Below, in pieces: positions 8,104-19,373 of a stretch of 37,931 nt of DNA. The notes beneath the pieces are model-generated. The model worked only from the letters and a program-made list of their open reading frames with translations, ran no database searches and was not told the DNA's origin. Made by a program: the position numbers and the translations under genes. Source of the DNA: Nitrosomonas sp. Nm33 (GTDB lineage: Bacteria; Pseudomonadota; Gammaproteobacteria; Burkholderiales; Nitrosomonadaceae); NCBI RefSeq assembly GCF_900107265.1, contig NZ_FNPJ01000026.1, forward strand, positions 1 through 37,931, written 5' to 3'. Numbering within the stretch: position 1 is the stretch's first letter; each line of letters starts with the position of its first letter.

Positions 8104-8791
8104 ACCACTTCGCTATTCCGCAGGAGTCTGTCTTTTAGGACATTTGCAGCGATGGCAGCTAATAACAATTCAGCAAAGATCAAGGTGACTGGCTTTTCCA
8201 TGAGATCGGTACAAATAGCTAACTTAGTTTTCTTGTAATGCATAATCATAATGCTGCCGTAGCTATCGTTAAGTTTGGAGATGATTTCACATTCCCGCGT
8301 AGGACTATTCTATTTATTGGACATTCTCGACGCATGTTCGTAATCTGGGCTCCTTTCGGCAGTACCCCGAGCATAACAGGAAGGGTGTTTACGAAAAATA
8401 AGCACCCTTTTTAGATTCAATTAATATTGATACTTCAATAGATTATCGAAATACACTGGTTAAAAAAATACGTGCAACTACTTAGAATATCCGATTTTTT
8501 CATATTCATTTAGTCATATTTTTTCAAGAAAAGAAAGGCACAAATCTTTTCAGATGAAAAATTCAGAGCCACTATGAGGAATAAGGAATAACAAAAAAAT
8601 AGCCATTATCTGTCTATTTCGTTATTGATCAGATCAGTTAAAGTTTTAATCACTCTTGGCTTTTGAAGGAAAGTTGCACAGTAAGTAGACGCTACCATGA
8701 GCAGCACAAAGTAACTAAGGAGTCTTGAACCATAATATCTGGACAAGCGAGTTACTGTGCTAGGAGGGTGCTTGCAGAACTGCCCCGCAAC
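8104..8791. other. Gene-poor region between the CDF gene and panC
   Basis: No convincing coding region is seen in these 688 bases. They contain an isolated terminator-like hairpin on the + strand (8381-8412) and a 9-bp inverted repeat GCACAGTAA (8676-8684)/TTACTGTGC (8752-8760) enclosing about 67 bp. The stretch 8400-8640 is AT-rich. A small RNA or a decayed mobile fragment is possible but not supported further. Confidence 0.4.
8381..8412 (+). terminator. Orphan Rho-independent terminator-like hairpin
   Basis: The stem AAGGGTGTTT pairs with AAGCACCCTT (one G-U type position) around a 9-base loop and is followed by TTTTT. The U-tract follows on the + strand only. There is no recognised + strand gene upstream, since the CDF gene runs the other way, so it may end a short untranslated transcript starting between 8104 and 8380. 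Confidence 0.5.
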
Positions 8792-9646
8792 TTATTCAGA
8801 GCTTTCCGGATGCGAGGGAATCGAAATTTCCAGATTATCAATCAAGCGGGTCTGGCCCAGCCAGGCTGCACTGAGGATGACCAGATCAGTGTCACCGGTA
8901 TTAGCTGGTAGAAGCGTTTCACGCTGCTGCAGAGCAATGTAATCGACTGTCCATCCCTGCTTGGCAAGTTCACATTTTGCACATTCTTCCAATAGTCGGA
9001 AATTATGATCGCCTTGTTCTATTTTTTGTTTCACCTGAAACAAAGTGCGAAATAAATAACTGGCCTTCTGTTTTTCCAACTCGCTCAGATAGCTGTTGCG
9101 TGAACTTAACGCAAGACCATCTTCCGAACGTACTGTCTCACCTGCCATGATATTGATGGGCAGATTCAATTGCTGCACCATTTTTTGCATCAGATACAGT
9201 TGCTGATAATCTTTTTTGCCAAAAACGGCCAACTGCGGCTGAACGATATTGAACAATTTCAGTACCACAGTCGCCACTCCGCGGAAAAAACCGGGGCGAA
9301 ATTCTCCTTCCAGCGTATCAGCAACGGCAGGAAGCAGTAATTGGAATTCCTGGGGAGTGGGATAAAGCGTTTTTTCGTCAGGTAAAAATACGATATCCAC
9401 TCCAAGCTTCTCCAAAAGATGGCAATCGGCTGTCTGGGTACGCGGATAACGATCAAAATCTTCATGCGGAGCAAACTGCAGGCGATTGACGAAAATACTG
9501 ACGACAGTGCAGCTTGCCTGCTGCTGGGCAATCTGCACCAATGATAAATGTCCCTGGTGCAAATTGCCCATGGTAGGTACCAATGCAATGGACGATTCAC
9601 GTTTTAGACGAGTACGTAACGAAGCAATGCTAGTAATGATTTCCAC
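8792..9646 (-). CDS. panC: Pantothenate synthetase
   Basis: This 284-residue cytosolic enzyme joins pantoate and beta-alanine with ATP to form pantothenate, the last step of vitamin B5 synthesis. It shows the nucleotidyl-transferase HIGH-type motif in [14 protein letters not shown], the FGKKDYQQ segment, and the second ATP-binding loop [18 protein letters not shown] replaces the usual VNPLQF. It is last in the pcnB-folK-kinase-panB-panC block, separated from panB by 136 bases, almost all of which are a family A repeat. The repeat is likely a secondary insertion into an originally compact operon. Confidence 0.97.
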   Translation of the reverse strand: MEIITSIASLRTRLKRESSIALVPTMGNLHQGHLSLVQIAQQQASCTVVSIFVNRLQFAPHEDFDRYPRTQTADCHLLEKLGVDIVFLPDEKTLYPTPQEFQLLLPAVADTLEGEFRPGFFRGVATVVLKLFNIVQPQLAVFGKKDYQQLYLMQKMVQQLNLPINIMAGETVRSEDGLALSSRNSYLSELEKQKASYLFRTLFQVKQKIEQGDHNFRLLEECAKCELAKQGWTVDYIALQQRETLLPANTGDTDLVILSAAWLGQTRLIDNLEISIPSHPESSE

Positions 9647-9678
9647 GGTTAGCGCTTTAGGAGAACTGAAATTAATTG

Positions 9679-9785
9679 TTATTCTATTTCTAAATCAAAC
9701 CTGACTTTGTCGGCTTCTCCTTGCCGTATTATTTATACTGTCAGCGGCTCGCCTTCGCGTCATGTTTGATTTAGAAATGAAATTA
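9679..9785 (+). repeat. Dispersed palindromic repeat, family A copy 3 (between panB and panC)
   Basis: A 107-bp copy inserted inside the operon. Left end TTATTCTATTTCTAAATC, right end GATTTAGAAATGAAATTA. The last three bases of the right terminus, read on the minus strand, are the TAA stop codon of panB. The interior matches copies 1, 2 and 5 closely. The panC start lies 32 bases beyond the other terminus. Confidence 0.87.
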
Positions 9786-10589
9786 GAAGGTATGCTCTGC
9801 TGCTGGGAATTTTCCTGTTTTGACTTCTTCTACATAATGCTCGATTGCTGCCTGGATGCTATCTGCGTCTGTCATGAAATTTTTGACAAACCGCGGTTTG
9901 CTGCCCGGATAAATTCCCAGCATGTCGTGCAGCACCAGTATCTGAGCAGAGCAATCTACCCCTGCGCCAATACCGATGGTAGGAATAGAGAGCTCCCGGC
10001 TAATTTTAGCAGCCAAGGCAGCTGGTATCGTTTCCATTAACAACATGCCTACCCCTGCTTCCTGCAGTAAAATGGCGTCGCTCAGAAGTTGTTCAGCTTC
10101 GTTAGCTGTTCGTCCCTGGACTTTGTAGCCCCCTAACTGATGAACTGATTGCGGCATCAAGCCGATATGAGCACACACAGGGATACCTCGCTGGGTAAGA
10201 AAGTCGATGGTGTCAGTCATAATGTGACCTCCTTCAATCTTGACCATCTGTGCACCTGCAGCCATGAGTCTGGCTGCATGCATGAATGTTTCTTCAGGGG
10301 ATACCTGGGAGGTGCCAAAAGGCATGTCGACCATGATGAATGCTTTGTTTGATCCACGCACCACGCACTGAGTATGATAGATCATATCATCCAGCGTGAC
10401 GGGTAATGTGGTGGTATGACCTTGTATGACATTTCCTAATGAATCACCTATCAAAAGAATATCGACGCCGGCATTTTCCAGTAGGACTGCAAAGGTCGCA
10501 TCATAGCAAGTGAGCGCAGCAATCTTATTGCCTGCTGAGTGCATTTTTTGTAAGGTATCTCGAGTTATTCTCATGACGGTTTGGTCCAT
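9783..10589 (-). CDS. panB: 3-methyl-2-oxobutanoate hydroxymethyltransferase
   Basis: This 268-residue enzyme transfers a hydroxymethyl group from methylene-tetrahydrofolate to ketoisovalerate, giving ketopantoate. The family text is clear: LIGDSLGNVIQGHTTTLPV (metal and substrate site), MVKIEGG, AHIGLMPQS, and IGIGAGVDCSAQILVLHDMLG. The C-terminus FPAAEHTF corresponds to the normal family ending, so the protein is full length even though its stop codon is formed by the terminus of a repeat element. The gene starts six bases after the deoxynucleoside kinase stop. Together with panC it makes pantothenate for CoA. Confidence 0.97.
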   Translation of the reverse strand: MDQTVMRITRDTLQKMHSAGNKIAALTCYDATFAVLLENAGVDILLIGDSLGNVIQGHTTTLPVTLDDMIYHTQCVVRGSNKAFIMVDMPFGTSQVSPEETFMHAARLMAAGAQMVKIEGGHIMTDTIDFLTQRGIPVCAHIGLMPQSVHQLGGYKVQGRTANEAEQLLSDAILLQEAGVGMLLMETIPAALAAKISRELSIPTIGIGAGVDCSAQILVLHDMLGIYPGSKPRFVKNFMTDADSIQAAIEHYVEEVKTGKFPAAEHTF

Positions 10590-10595
10590 AACGAC

Positions 10596-11249
10596 TTACA
10601 GATATTCCCTAAGACCACAGTTGAAATATTCCCGCGCACCTCTCATCTGGCTGATACGCTGGAGCAACAAGTTGAAATCAGCCGTGTTGTTGGCAAAATT
10701 GAGATTCTCACTATTGACGATGATGACAGGCGCTTTTTCGTATTGATGGAAAAACTGTGTGTAGCTACTAGATAATTTATATAGATATTCTTCGGATATA
10801 TTTTTCTCATATGCACTACCACGACGCTTGATGCGCTCTAACAGCTTTTCTGGTGAAGCCTGAAGATAAATGACTAGATCAGGAGAAGGCGCTTGGAGCT
10901 GCATTTGAGAATAAATTTTCTGATAGAGATCATATTCAGATTTGTTCAGCGTCATTCGAGCAAATAATTGATCTTTCTCCAGCAAAAAATCACTGATTAT
11001 TGGTCTTGAAAGGACATCTGCCTGCGTCACGTATCGGAATTGATCGATGCGTTGCAGCAAAAAGAACAGTTGTGTAGGTAATGCATAGCGCAAGCGATCG
11101 TTATAAAATTTTTCGAGGAAAGGGTTTTCTTCCGGTCGTTCCAGCATTAAGGCGCATTCCAGGCGGTCTGCCATATTCTGGGCAAGACTTGTTTTGCCGG
11201 CGCCAATCGGGCCTTCGATAGCAATATAGTGATATTTTTCCAGTATCAT
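10596..11249 (-). CDS. Deoxynucleoside kinase (deoxyadenosine/deoxyguanosine kinase family)
   Basis: A P-loop kinase that phosphorylates deoxynucleosides for salvage. The Walker A loop is GPIGAGKTS, followed by the family text LERPEENPFLEKFYNDRLRYALPTQLFFLLQR and the ERIKRRGSAYE lid region. I chose the ATG at 11249 (217 residues) because it overlaps the folK stop as ATGA; an ATG at 11264 would add five residues. Neither start has a strong Shine-Dalgarno sequence, so coupling to folK translation is likely. The same position between folK and panB is common in betaproteobacteria. The exact base preference cannot be told from sequence. Confidence 0.92.
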   Translation of the reverse strand: MILEKYHYIAIEGPIGAGKTSLAQNMADRLECALMLERPEENPFLEKFYNDRLRYALPTQLFFLLQRIDQFRYVTQADVLSRPIISDFLLEKDQLFARMTLNKSEYDLYQKIYSQMQLQAPSPDLVIYLQASPEKLLERIKRRGSAYEKNISEEYLYKLSSSYTQFFHQYEKAPVIIVNSENLNFANNTADFNLLLQRISQMRGAREYFNCGLREYL

Positions 11250-11755
11250 GATGGTGAAATACATTCAAGTCGTTGTTCAGTACATGTGGCCAATAGCTCA
11301 CTAACCAATCCCTGGCCAGGAATTTTACAATCACGTTCGATTTCCATAAGTGGCTGTAATACGAACGCGCGTTCATGCATGCGAGGGTGTGGCAAAACCA
11401 AACCTTCCTCATGACATTGCAGATCATCATATAACAATAGATCGAGGTCTAGGGTGCGCGGGGCGTTGGGATAAGTTCGTATACGCCCACAACGTCGTTC
11501 GATTTCAAGTAAAGCTCCGAGGAGAGCCTGCGGCATAAGTGCTGTTTCGATGTGTACAACTGCATTGATGAAATCAGGTTGATCAACCACTCCCATCGGT
11601 GCGCTGCGGTACAAAGAAGATTGTTTTATCAAGCGGGAATCAGGAAGCTCTGCTAGCAGTGAAATGGCTTGTCTGATTTGAAATAAAGGGTTTTCCAAAT
11701 TGCTGCCTAACCCAATAAAGGCCTGTCCGGCTGGTTTGGTCGAGATGGATGGCAT
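11246..11755 (-). CDS. folK: 2-amino-4-hydroxy-6-hydroxymethyldihydropteridine pyrophosphokinase
   Basis: This 169-residue HPPK transfers pyrophosphate from ATP to hydroxymethyl-dihydropterin in folate synthesis. It contains FIGLGSNLENP at the N-terminus, the substrate loop RSAPMGVVDQPDFINAVV, and the signature GRIRTYPNAPRTLDLDLLLYDD with the metal-binding DLD. It starts four bases after the pcnB stop codon and overlaps the kinase gene at its end. The link to panB downstream is metabolic, since PanB uses a folate cofactor. Confidence 0.97.
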   Translation of the reverse strand: MPSISTKPAGQAFIGLGSNLENPLFQIRQAISLLAELPDSRLIKQSSLYRSAPMGVVDQPDFINAVVHIETALMPQALLGALLEIERRCGRIRTYPNAPRTLDLDLLLYDDLQCHEEGLVLPHPRMHERAFVLQPLMEIERDCKIPGQGLVSELLATCTEQRLECISPS

Positions 11756-11759
11756 CAGA

Positions 11760-13157
11760 TCATTTTTCCGTGTTAGCCGCCAAATTGGTGACGTCGCTTT
11801 TTTTATGGTCTGCAGTTCCCGCTGGTTTGCGTCGACGGCTTTTTTTGCGTCGTTTTGGTGTGGTCTCCTTTAATAGCATCGCTTCGCGGGTAGCGGCATC
11901 AGCATGCTGGAAAGTTTTCCACCACTGTCCCACTTCCATATCAACCTCACTACTTTCACAGCGCAATATGATAAAATCATACGCCGCACGGAAACGTGGA
12001 TGTTCAAGCAGGCGAAATGGTCTATGTCCTGCTCGTGCCAGAAAGCGCGGCTGTAGTATCCAGATATCATAAATGATTGCATCCAGTCGCCGTGGGATGG
12101 CGAGCTGCTGACGTTGTAATGTCAGTATTTCAACCATGGCCAAATGGAGTGCAGGCATAGGCTTTTCTCCAGCTGCTTGGTGTTTATTCCAGACTGCAAG
12201 CACTTCATGCCAGAGCAGGGCTGCAAACAGGAAGCCTGGTGAGACGGGTTTGCCCTCTTGCACACGCTTATCGGTATTTTCAAGCGCCAAAGTAATAAAG
12301 CGTTCACCCAGGGGTTGCTCAAGAATGACATCAAGCATGGGAAGCAACCCGTGATGAAGTCCGCGCATACGTAAATCCAAGACGCAAGCAAGGGAGTGGC
12401 CAGACATCAATAGCTTTAGCATTTCATCGAATAATCGGGCTGCTGGTACATTCTGCAACAATGGTGCCAAATCACCTATGGGTGCTGCAGTCGCATCATC
12501 AAGCTGGATATCAAGCTTGGCTGCCAGCCGAACTGCCCGTAGCATGCGCACCGGATCTTCCCGATAGCGTTGGGTAGGCTCACCAATGATGCGCAAGCGT
12601 TTCGCCTTGATATCCTCATAACCGTTGAGATAATCAAGAATTTCTTCGGTGGCGGGATTATAAAATAGTGCATTGACAGTAAAATCCCGCCGCATCACAT
12701 CTTCTTCTTGACTACCAAAAATGTTGTCATGCAGCAAGCGCCCGTGTTGATCTGCATGGTTCTCAGTAGCTATTCCCATGCTGCCATTAACAGAGCAATT
12801 GGCACGAAAAGTGGATACTTCCACAATTTCGCTGCCATAGACGACGTGTACCAGGCGAAAACGTCGTCCAATGATACGAGAACGACGGAATAACGTACGT
12901 ACCTCCTCGGGAGTAGCATTGGTTGCTACATCAAAATCCTTGGGCTCCAGCCCCAGCAATAAGTCACGAATGGCGCCGCCGACTACAAATGCGGAAAATC
13001 CGGCTTGTTGTAACAGTGCAGTCACCTTTAATGCACCTGAGCTAATTTGCTGGCGACTAATGCAGTGTTCCTTGCGTGGTATTGTGCGCAACACTGGGTC
13101 AGTGTTGATAGTAGGTGAATTGCGCGTGAAAATACGTCGAAAAAATTTATGGATCAT
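11760..13157 (-). CDS. pcnB: Poly(A) polymerase I
   Basis: A 465-residue class II nucleotidyltransferase that adds 3' poly(A) tails to RNA and promotes its decay. The head domain carries VVGGAIRDLLLGLEPKDFDVAT with the catalytic DFD pair, RRDFTVNALFYN, and RYREDPVRMLRAVRLAAKLD, which is typical of PcnB and tRNA nucleotidyltransferases. The basic C-terminal tail (KRRKKSRRRKPAG) and the length favour PcnB over a CCA-adding enzyme. It is the promoter-proximal gene of the folK/pan operon. E. coli pcnB uses an unusual AUU start; here an ordinary ATG is present. Confidence 0.95.
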   Translation of the reverse strand: MIHKFFRRIFTRNSPTINTDPVLRTIPRKEHCISRQQISSGALKVTALLQQAGFSAFVVGGAIRDLLLGLEPKDFDVATNATPEEVRTLFRRSRIIGRRFRLVHVVYGSEIVEVSTFRANCSVNGSMGIATENHADQHGRLLHDNIFGSQEEDVMRRDFTVNALFYNPATEEILDYLNGYEDIKAKRLRIIGEPTQRYREDPVRMLRAVRLAAKLDIQLDDATAAPIGDLAPLLQNVPAARLFDEMLKLLMSGHSLACVLDLRMRGLHHGLLPMLDVILEQPLGERFITLALENTDKRVQEGKPVSPGFLFAALLWHEVLAVWNKHQAAGEKPMPALHLAMVEILTLQRQQLAIPRRLDAIIYDIWILQPRFLARAGHRPFRLLEHPRFRAAYDFIILRCESSEVDMEVGQWWKTFQHADAATREAMLLKETTPKRRKKSRRRKPAGTADHKKSDVTNLAANTEK

Positions 13158-13694
13158 TGCAAGATGCTGAAAGGATCAGTCACGGATTATCCTAAAAACC
13201 ATAGTTGAATGGGAGTATAACGAGGTGATTCGGGGCGAGGCAAATCTGCTCCCCCTGCAGCGAAGTGCATCGCTGCATTCGCCGCTGGCGCGACGTACCT
13301 TGCATATTAGTGATATTACCATGCAGGTAAGCGAGAAATTTTCAAAGATGTCTTTATCTGGCATGGGTTTGGTTTGCTAATCAAGCATTCAACTATGATT
13401 CTAGGATTATACACTTGGTGATGTATTCAGATTAAATGGTTCATTTCATTTGCATTAAAATGAGCCAGTTGACATTGACCAAGAGGTTGTTATTCCATTT
13501 CTAAATCAAACCTGACTTTGTCGGCTTCTCCTTGCTGTATTATTTATACTGCTGGAGTTCGCCCTCTCTTCATGTGTTTGGTTGGAAATAGAATTAGAAG
13601 CAAATAACAGCAGAATAAACTGAAAAAGGAAAGAAAGTCTGGTGGTGATTCTAAGCAGACATGTGATCAAAAAATAATCGAGGTACTGTGGGGA
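13158..13694. other. Intergenic region between rnpB and pcnB
   Basis: No gene is supported here. A 62-codon minus-strand frame (13176-13364) has no recognisable features. The region holds the pcnB upstream sequence and the family A copy 4 repeat (13490-13596), followed by AT-rich sequence up to the 3' end of the RNase P RNA. Confidence 0.4.
13490..13596 (+). repeat. Dispersed palindromic repeat, family A copy 4 (degenerate right half)
   Basis: The left half matches the other copies (TTATTCCATTTCTAAATC, then CTGACTTTGTCGGC), but the right half has drifted: GTTTGGTTGGAAATAGAATTA replaces the usual terminus and the second CGGCT module is altered. This is the most diverged of the five copies and is probably the oldest or no longer under any sequence constraint. 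It keeps the common orientation and the flanking TTA on both sides. Confidence 0.82.
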
Positions 13695-13985
13695 TAGGGA
13701 AGCTGACCGATAAGCCGGATTCTGTCGTGGACAGTCATTCCTCTAGATACACAGTTACCTGTGTACTCAAGCAACCTACCCGCAGGCTCAGCGAGCAGCA
13801 TCATAGCCTGCCTATTTGGTCTTGCTCCGGATGGAGGTTACCGCGTTTCACCGTAACTTAATACGCTCGTCTCTGTGGCCCTGTTCCTCGTCTCGCGACG
13901 GCCGGCCATTAACCGGCATCCTGCTCTCTGGAGTCCGGACTTTCCTCTCCCTGTTTGCACAGGCAGCGACTGTCTAGTCAGCTTC
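13695..13985 (-). ncRNA. rnpB: RNase P RNA (type A)
   Basis: The catalytic RNA that trims the 5' leader of tRNA precursors. On the minus strand the 5' end reads GAAGCTGACTAGACAGTCGC, followed by the near-universal GAGGAAAGTCCGGACTCC block (CR I), then GGGTAGGTTGCTTGAG-type sequence and the 3' block ACGACAGAATCCGGCTTATC (CR V and P4 partner), ending CGGTCAGCTTC, which pairs with the 5' end. About 290 nucleotides is short but possible for a betaproteobacterial type A RNA. It lies 47 bases downstream of tolC. An AT-rich -10-like TAAAAT precedes the 5' end. The exact termini are estimated. Confidence 0.95.
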
Positions 13986-14032
13986 TTTTTTATTTTATCA
14001 ACTTCTCACGCCAAGAAGCATAGATTTTAATA

Positions 14033-15355
14033 CTACAGCAGTCCATTGATTTCTTTTAATACTTCTTCATCTAATTCCCCGGCTTCGGCTTTCAGTCGTA
14101 ATCGCGACATCAAATAAGTGTAATATGCCTGCGCCAAATCTCTGCGTGCGGCAAAGAATTGCTGTTGAGCATTTAAAACATCCACTTCTGTCCTGATACC
14201 CACTTCCCTTCCTAGCACAGTGGAATCCAACTGGCTCTTGCTAGTTGTGAGCGCCTGTTTTTGAGCTTTGAGCAGGGCAATGCCGTTGGTCACATTCAGA
14301 AATTGCTGTCGTACCTGCAAGCCAATGGTTCGCCGGGTATTTTCCAGATCCTGGCGTGCTTTGTCCCGATTGGCTAACGCTTCGCGAATGCGAGATTGCA
14401 CCGAAAGTCCCTGGAATATGGGTACATTAAGCTGAAGACCTATCGTTTTCGATTCTAAATTGACGCCAACCCCGGTGATCGCACCGCCAACGCCTTGTTG
14501 ATTGCTGTACTGCGCGACCAGATCAAGCGTTGGGTAATGACCTGCCTGCGCTTTTTTGATTTCCTGCTCGGCAAGATCGAAGGCGATTTGCTGTATTTTG
14601 AGGGAGAAGTTTTTCTGCTCAGCAACGGCTACCCACTCTTCCATGTTCTCGTAGGGCAGGGTAAGCGAAGCTGACACTATTTTGTCTATGCTGGTACTGA
14701 TCAACTGATCTGGAAATCGATTGATGATCCCTTGCAAGGTGCGCTTGTTAACTTCGAGAGTATTTCTGGCTAAAATTTCTTGCGAGATCGTCAGATCGTA
14801 ACGAGCTTGCGCTTCATGCGTGTCTAAAATCGTGGCGACACCCACCTCAAAGTTGCGCTTGGCTTGTTCCAGTTGCTCACTGATAGCTTTTTTCTGGGAT
14901 TCCATAACTTCAAGATTGGCCTGGGCAATTAGCACATCAAAATATGCCTGCGATACGCGCAATATCAAGTCTTGGGCAGCTAGAACAAATCTTGCATCAG
15001 CTTGTGCAACCTGATTCTTCGATTGCTCATAGATGATAAAATTTTCAATGCGGATAAGAGGTTGGGTAGCTGCGAGTGTTATGCCACGATTTTTGATTAA
15101 TCTCTCCGGACCGAAGTTAGTATCGATAAACTGATTCTGACCTGTTCCAGTCAAATTAATGTTAGGGAGCAATCCTGCCCTGCCTTGCGGCAATCTTTCC
15201 TGCGCTGCGATGTAGGCAGCCCGCTCGGCACCATATTGCGCATCCTGCTCCAGCGCTTCACGGTAAACATCCATGAGGCTGGCTGCTTGCACGGGTGTTT
15301 GCAAGCTTATACCGATAGCAGCAAGAATGACAACCAGGTGCCACAGATTTTTCAT
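14033..15355 (-). CDS. tolC: TolC-family outer-membrane efflux protein
   Basis: A 440-residue outer-membrane channel that joins inner-membrane exporters to the outside, for type I secretion and drug efflux. It has a signal peptide (about 1-24, cleavage near VQA-AS), followed by the TolC repeats ALEQDAQYGAERAAYIAAQERLPQGRAGLLP and RQDLENTRRTIGLQVRQQFLNV, with long helical segments. I prefer the ATG at 15355, which opens directly into MKNLW and the signal sequence; a TTG at 15370 would add five residues. It follows pcm, a pairing common in betaproteobacteria. It could serve export of the RTX-like surface protein encoded at 24805, although no ABC exporter is nearby. Confidence 0.94.
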   Translation of the reverse strand: MKNLWHLVVILAAIGISLQTPVQAASLMDVYREALEQDAQYGAERAAYIAAQERLPQGRAGLLPNINLTGTGQNQFIDTNFGPERLIKNRGITLAATQPLIRIENFIIYEQSKNQVAQADARFVLAAQDLILRVSQAYFDVLIAQANLEVMESQKKAISEQLEQAKRNFEVGVATILDTHEAQARYDLTISQEILARNTLEVNKRTLQGIINRFPDQLISTSIDKIVSASLTLPYENMEEWVAVAEQKNFSLKIQQIAFDLAEQEIKKAQAGHYPTLDLVAQYSNQQGVGGAITGVGVNLESKTIGLQLNVPIFQGLSVQSRIREALANRDKARQDLENTRRTIGLQVRQQFLNVTNGIALLKAQKQALTTSKSQLDSTVLGREVGIRTEVDVLNAQQQFFAARRDLAQAYYTYLMSRLRLKAEAGELDEEVLKEINGLL

Positions 15356-15444
15356 GAGTACTTTTAGCAAAATTCTTCCAGATAGGGAGCTATATTAATA
15401 CCTTTCTCCTGTGAAAAATAAGCTATTGTACTCGATCGAATGCA

Positions 15445-16116
15445 TTAAAAAGTAAACCGTTTAGGTTGCAGGGTGTTTCTCAGAGGGACTGTGCAGGTTT
15501 CAAACAGTATCTTTGTATGGTAGACGCCAGGCGCCACACATGTGACAAGTGTTGCTTCCATCAAAGGTTCTTCGCCGACAATCGCAAACAAGCGTCCTCC
15601 GGGATTAAGGCTTTTTTGGAAAGCTTCGGGTAATACTGGTGTGGATGCGGTGAGGACGATGACATCATAAGGGCCGTGCTGAGGCCAGTCCTGGGCTGCA
15701 TCGCCTTGTTCCAAGGTGACATTAGTAATGCCATGGGTCTGGAGATTCATTTTTGCTAATGTGCAAAGTTCTGGCACAATTTCAACGCTGTAAACATGGG
15801 CACCAAGCTCTGCCAGTAATGCTGTCATGTAGCCACTGCCGCTGCCTACTTCGAGAATTATGTCGGTTTTTTTGATATGTAATTCCTGGAGGATGCGCGC
15901 TTCCATTTTAGGTGTTAGCATGACTGCACCATGATCCAAAGGGATTTCCATATCCGTGAAGGCAAGTGAGCGATAAGCTGCTGGCACGAATTCTTCGCGT
16001 CGCACTTTGTAAAGTAAATTGAGAATTGTTAGATCCAGAACATTCCACGTCCGAATTTGTTGTTCCACCATATTGAAGCGGTTTTGTTCGAGATTGGTGT
16101 CGAGTTTCATAATCAT
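15445..16116 (-). CDS. pcm: Protein-L-isoaspartate O-methyltransferase family protein
   Basis: A 223-residue SAM-dependent methyltransferase. The SAM-binding motif I is LEVGSGSGYMTALLAELG; the PIMT-type N-terminal text NMVEQQIRTWNVLD and the segment YDVIVLTASTPVLPEAF match the family. Genuine PIMT repairs isoaspartyl residues in damaged proteins. This tolC-linked version, with VLTAS where classical enzymes have VTAA, belongs to a betaproteobacterial branch whose substrate is less certain. An in-frame ATG at 16110 is an alternative start. The family is clear; the repair activity is inferred. Confidence 0.9.
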   Translation of the reverse strand: MIMKLDTNLEQNRFNMVEQQIRTWNVLDLTILNLLYKVRREEFVPAAYRSLAFTDMEIPLDHGAVMLTPKMEARILQELHIKKTDIILEVGSGSGYMTALLAELGAHVYSVEIVPELCTLAKMNLQTHGITNVTLEQGDAAQDWPQHGPYDVIVLTASTPVLPEAFQKSLNPGGRLFAIVGEEPLMEATLVTCVAPGVYHTKILFETCTVPLRNTLQPKRFTF

Positions 16117-16180
16117 TATTTTTATAAATGAAATAATCAGGCTTGCAATTATTTCATATTTCTATTAGTTTCACAGCTTC

Positions 16181-18266
<2,086 letters not shown>

Positions 18267-18321
18267 TTGTCTGCTCATATCTTTCGTCATTATTTTTTGA
18301 ATCTTTGAACAGAAGGCCGAC

Positions 18322-19143
18322 ATGGATTGGCCGATACTGATCAAGGCGCTGATTCTTGGGATTATTGAGGGATTGACTGAGTTCCTGCCGATTTCTTCCA
18401 CGGGTCATTTGATTCTGGTGGGTGATCTGCTTGATTTCAATGATGATAAGGCCAAGGTTTTTACTGTAGCCATTCAATTGGGGGCGATACTGGCGGTATG
18501 CTGGGAGTATCGCGCCCGACTGACGGCAGTCGTGACCGGCATAGGCTCAAAAGAATCGAATCGCTTTCTGTTAAATTTGCTGATTGCTTTTTTGCCTGCT
18601 GCTATCCTCGGTTTTTTATTCATCAAAACGATCAAATATTACTTGTTTCATCCCTTATCCGTTGCCTTGGCGTTGATCATGGGGGGTATATTAATTTTAT
18701 GGGCAGAGCGTCGTAATCATGTGGTAGATGTTGAGCAGGTAGAGGATATGGACTGGAAACATGCGTTGAAAATTGGCTGTGCCCAGTGCCTTGCCTTGAT
18801 TCCGGGTACTTCCCGTTCGGGAGCCACGATCATTAGTGGTTTGTTTTTTGGCTTGTCACGCAAGGCAGCAGCCGAATTCTCCTTTTTTCTAGCGATCCCG
18901 ATTATGTTTGTCGCTACCTTTTACGATGTTTATAAGAGTCGCGATCTGCTGCAAATGGAAGATCTGAGTATGTTTGCAGCAGGCTTTATTGCCTCGTTTG
19001 TGAGCGCATGGCTGGCAATCCGTGGTTTATTGCGCTATATCAGTCATCATGATTTCACTCTCTTCGCATGGTATCGCATCGGATTCGGCATCATTATCCT
19101 GGTAACGGCTTACACCGGACTTATTGCGTGGTCAACAAGCTGA
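18322..19143 (+). CDS. uppP: Undecaprenyl-diphosphatase
   Basis: This 273-residue inner-membrane BacA/UppP enzyme dephosphorylates undecaprenyl pyrophosphate to recycle the lipid carrier for peptidoglycan and other surface polymers. It shows both catalytic signatures: [17 protein letters not shown] (Glu-rich motif) near the N-terminus and [11 protein letters not shown] in the middle. Seven or eight hydrophobic helices are visible. The last residues ([11 protein letters not shown]) are typical of the end of the family. It starts 55 bases after thiC and may be read with it. Confidence 0.96.
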   Translation: MDWPILIKALILGIIEGLTEFLPISSTGHLILVGDLLDFNDDKAKVFTVAIQLGAILAVCWEYRARLTAVVTGIGSKESNRFLLNLLIAFLPAAILGFLFIKTIKYYLFHPLSVALALIMGGILILWAERRNHVVDVEQVEDMDWKHALKIGCAQCLALIPGTSRSGATIISGLFFGLSRKAAAEFSFFLAIPIMFVATFYDVYKSRDLLQMEDLSMFAAGFIASFVSAWLAIRGLLRYISHHDFTLFAWYRIGFGIIILVTAYTGLIAWSTS

Positions 19144-19152
19144 TTTAAATGC

Positions 19153-19183
19153 AGGGCACAATAGTCATGGAGTATTGCGCCCT
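19153..19183. terminator. Hairpin after uppP, possible terminator
   Basis: AGGGCACAATA pairs with TATTGCGCCCT around a 9-base loop (one mismatch). A second strong hairpin, GGTGCAATGCGC against GCGTATTGCACC, follows at 19222-19248. Neither has a U-tract, so they may be Rho-dependent ends or simply REP-like dyads. The remaining sequence to the rhodanese gene holds no gene. Confidence 0.4.
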
Positions 19184-19373
19184 ATGTCCCATATCCCGTA
19201 TGTCGGGTAAATGTTAAATCAGGTGCAATGCGCTGCGCGTATTGCACCCCACAGTTGCTGTTAAAAATGCTAATAGGCTGTTTTCGATTAAATAATATAG
19301 TTACCAATATAGCGTTCGGCCTGAGCCGCTAATACCATACAAGCTTGTCGAACAGTCGAAGGCCAACAACCTG

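Noticed and set aside
8676..8760. 9-bp inverted repeat spanning 85 bp, possible small mobile element
   Set aside because: Single copy, short termini and no target duplication; not enough to call an element.
13176..13364. A 62-codon minus-strand frame before pcnB
   Set aside because: No ribosome-binding site, no recognisable motif and skewed composition; treated as intergenic.
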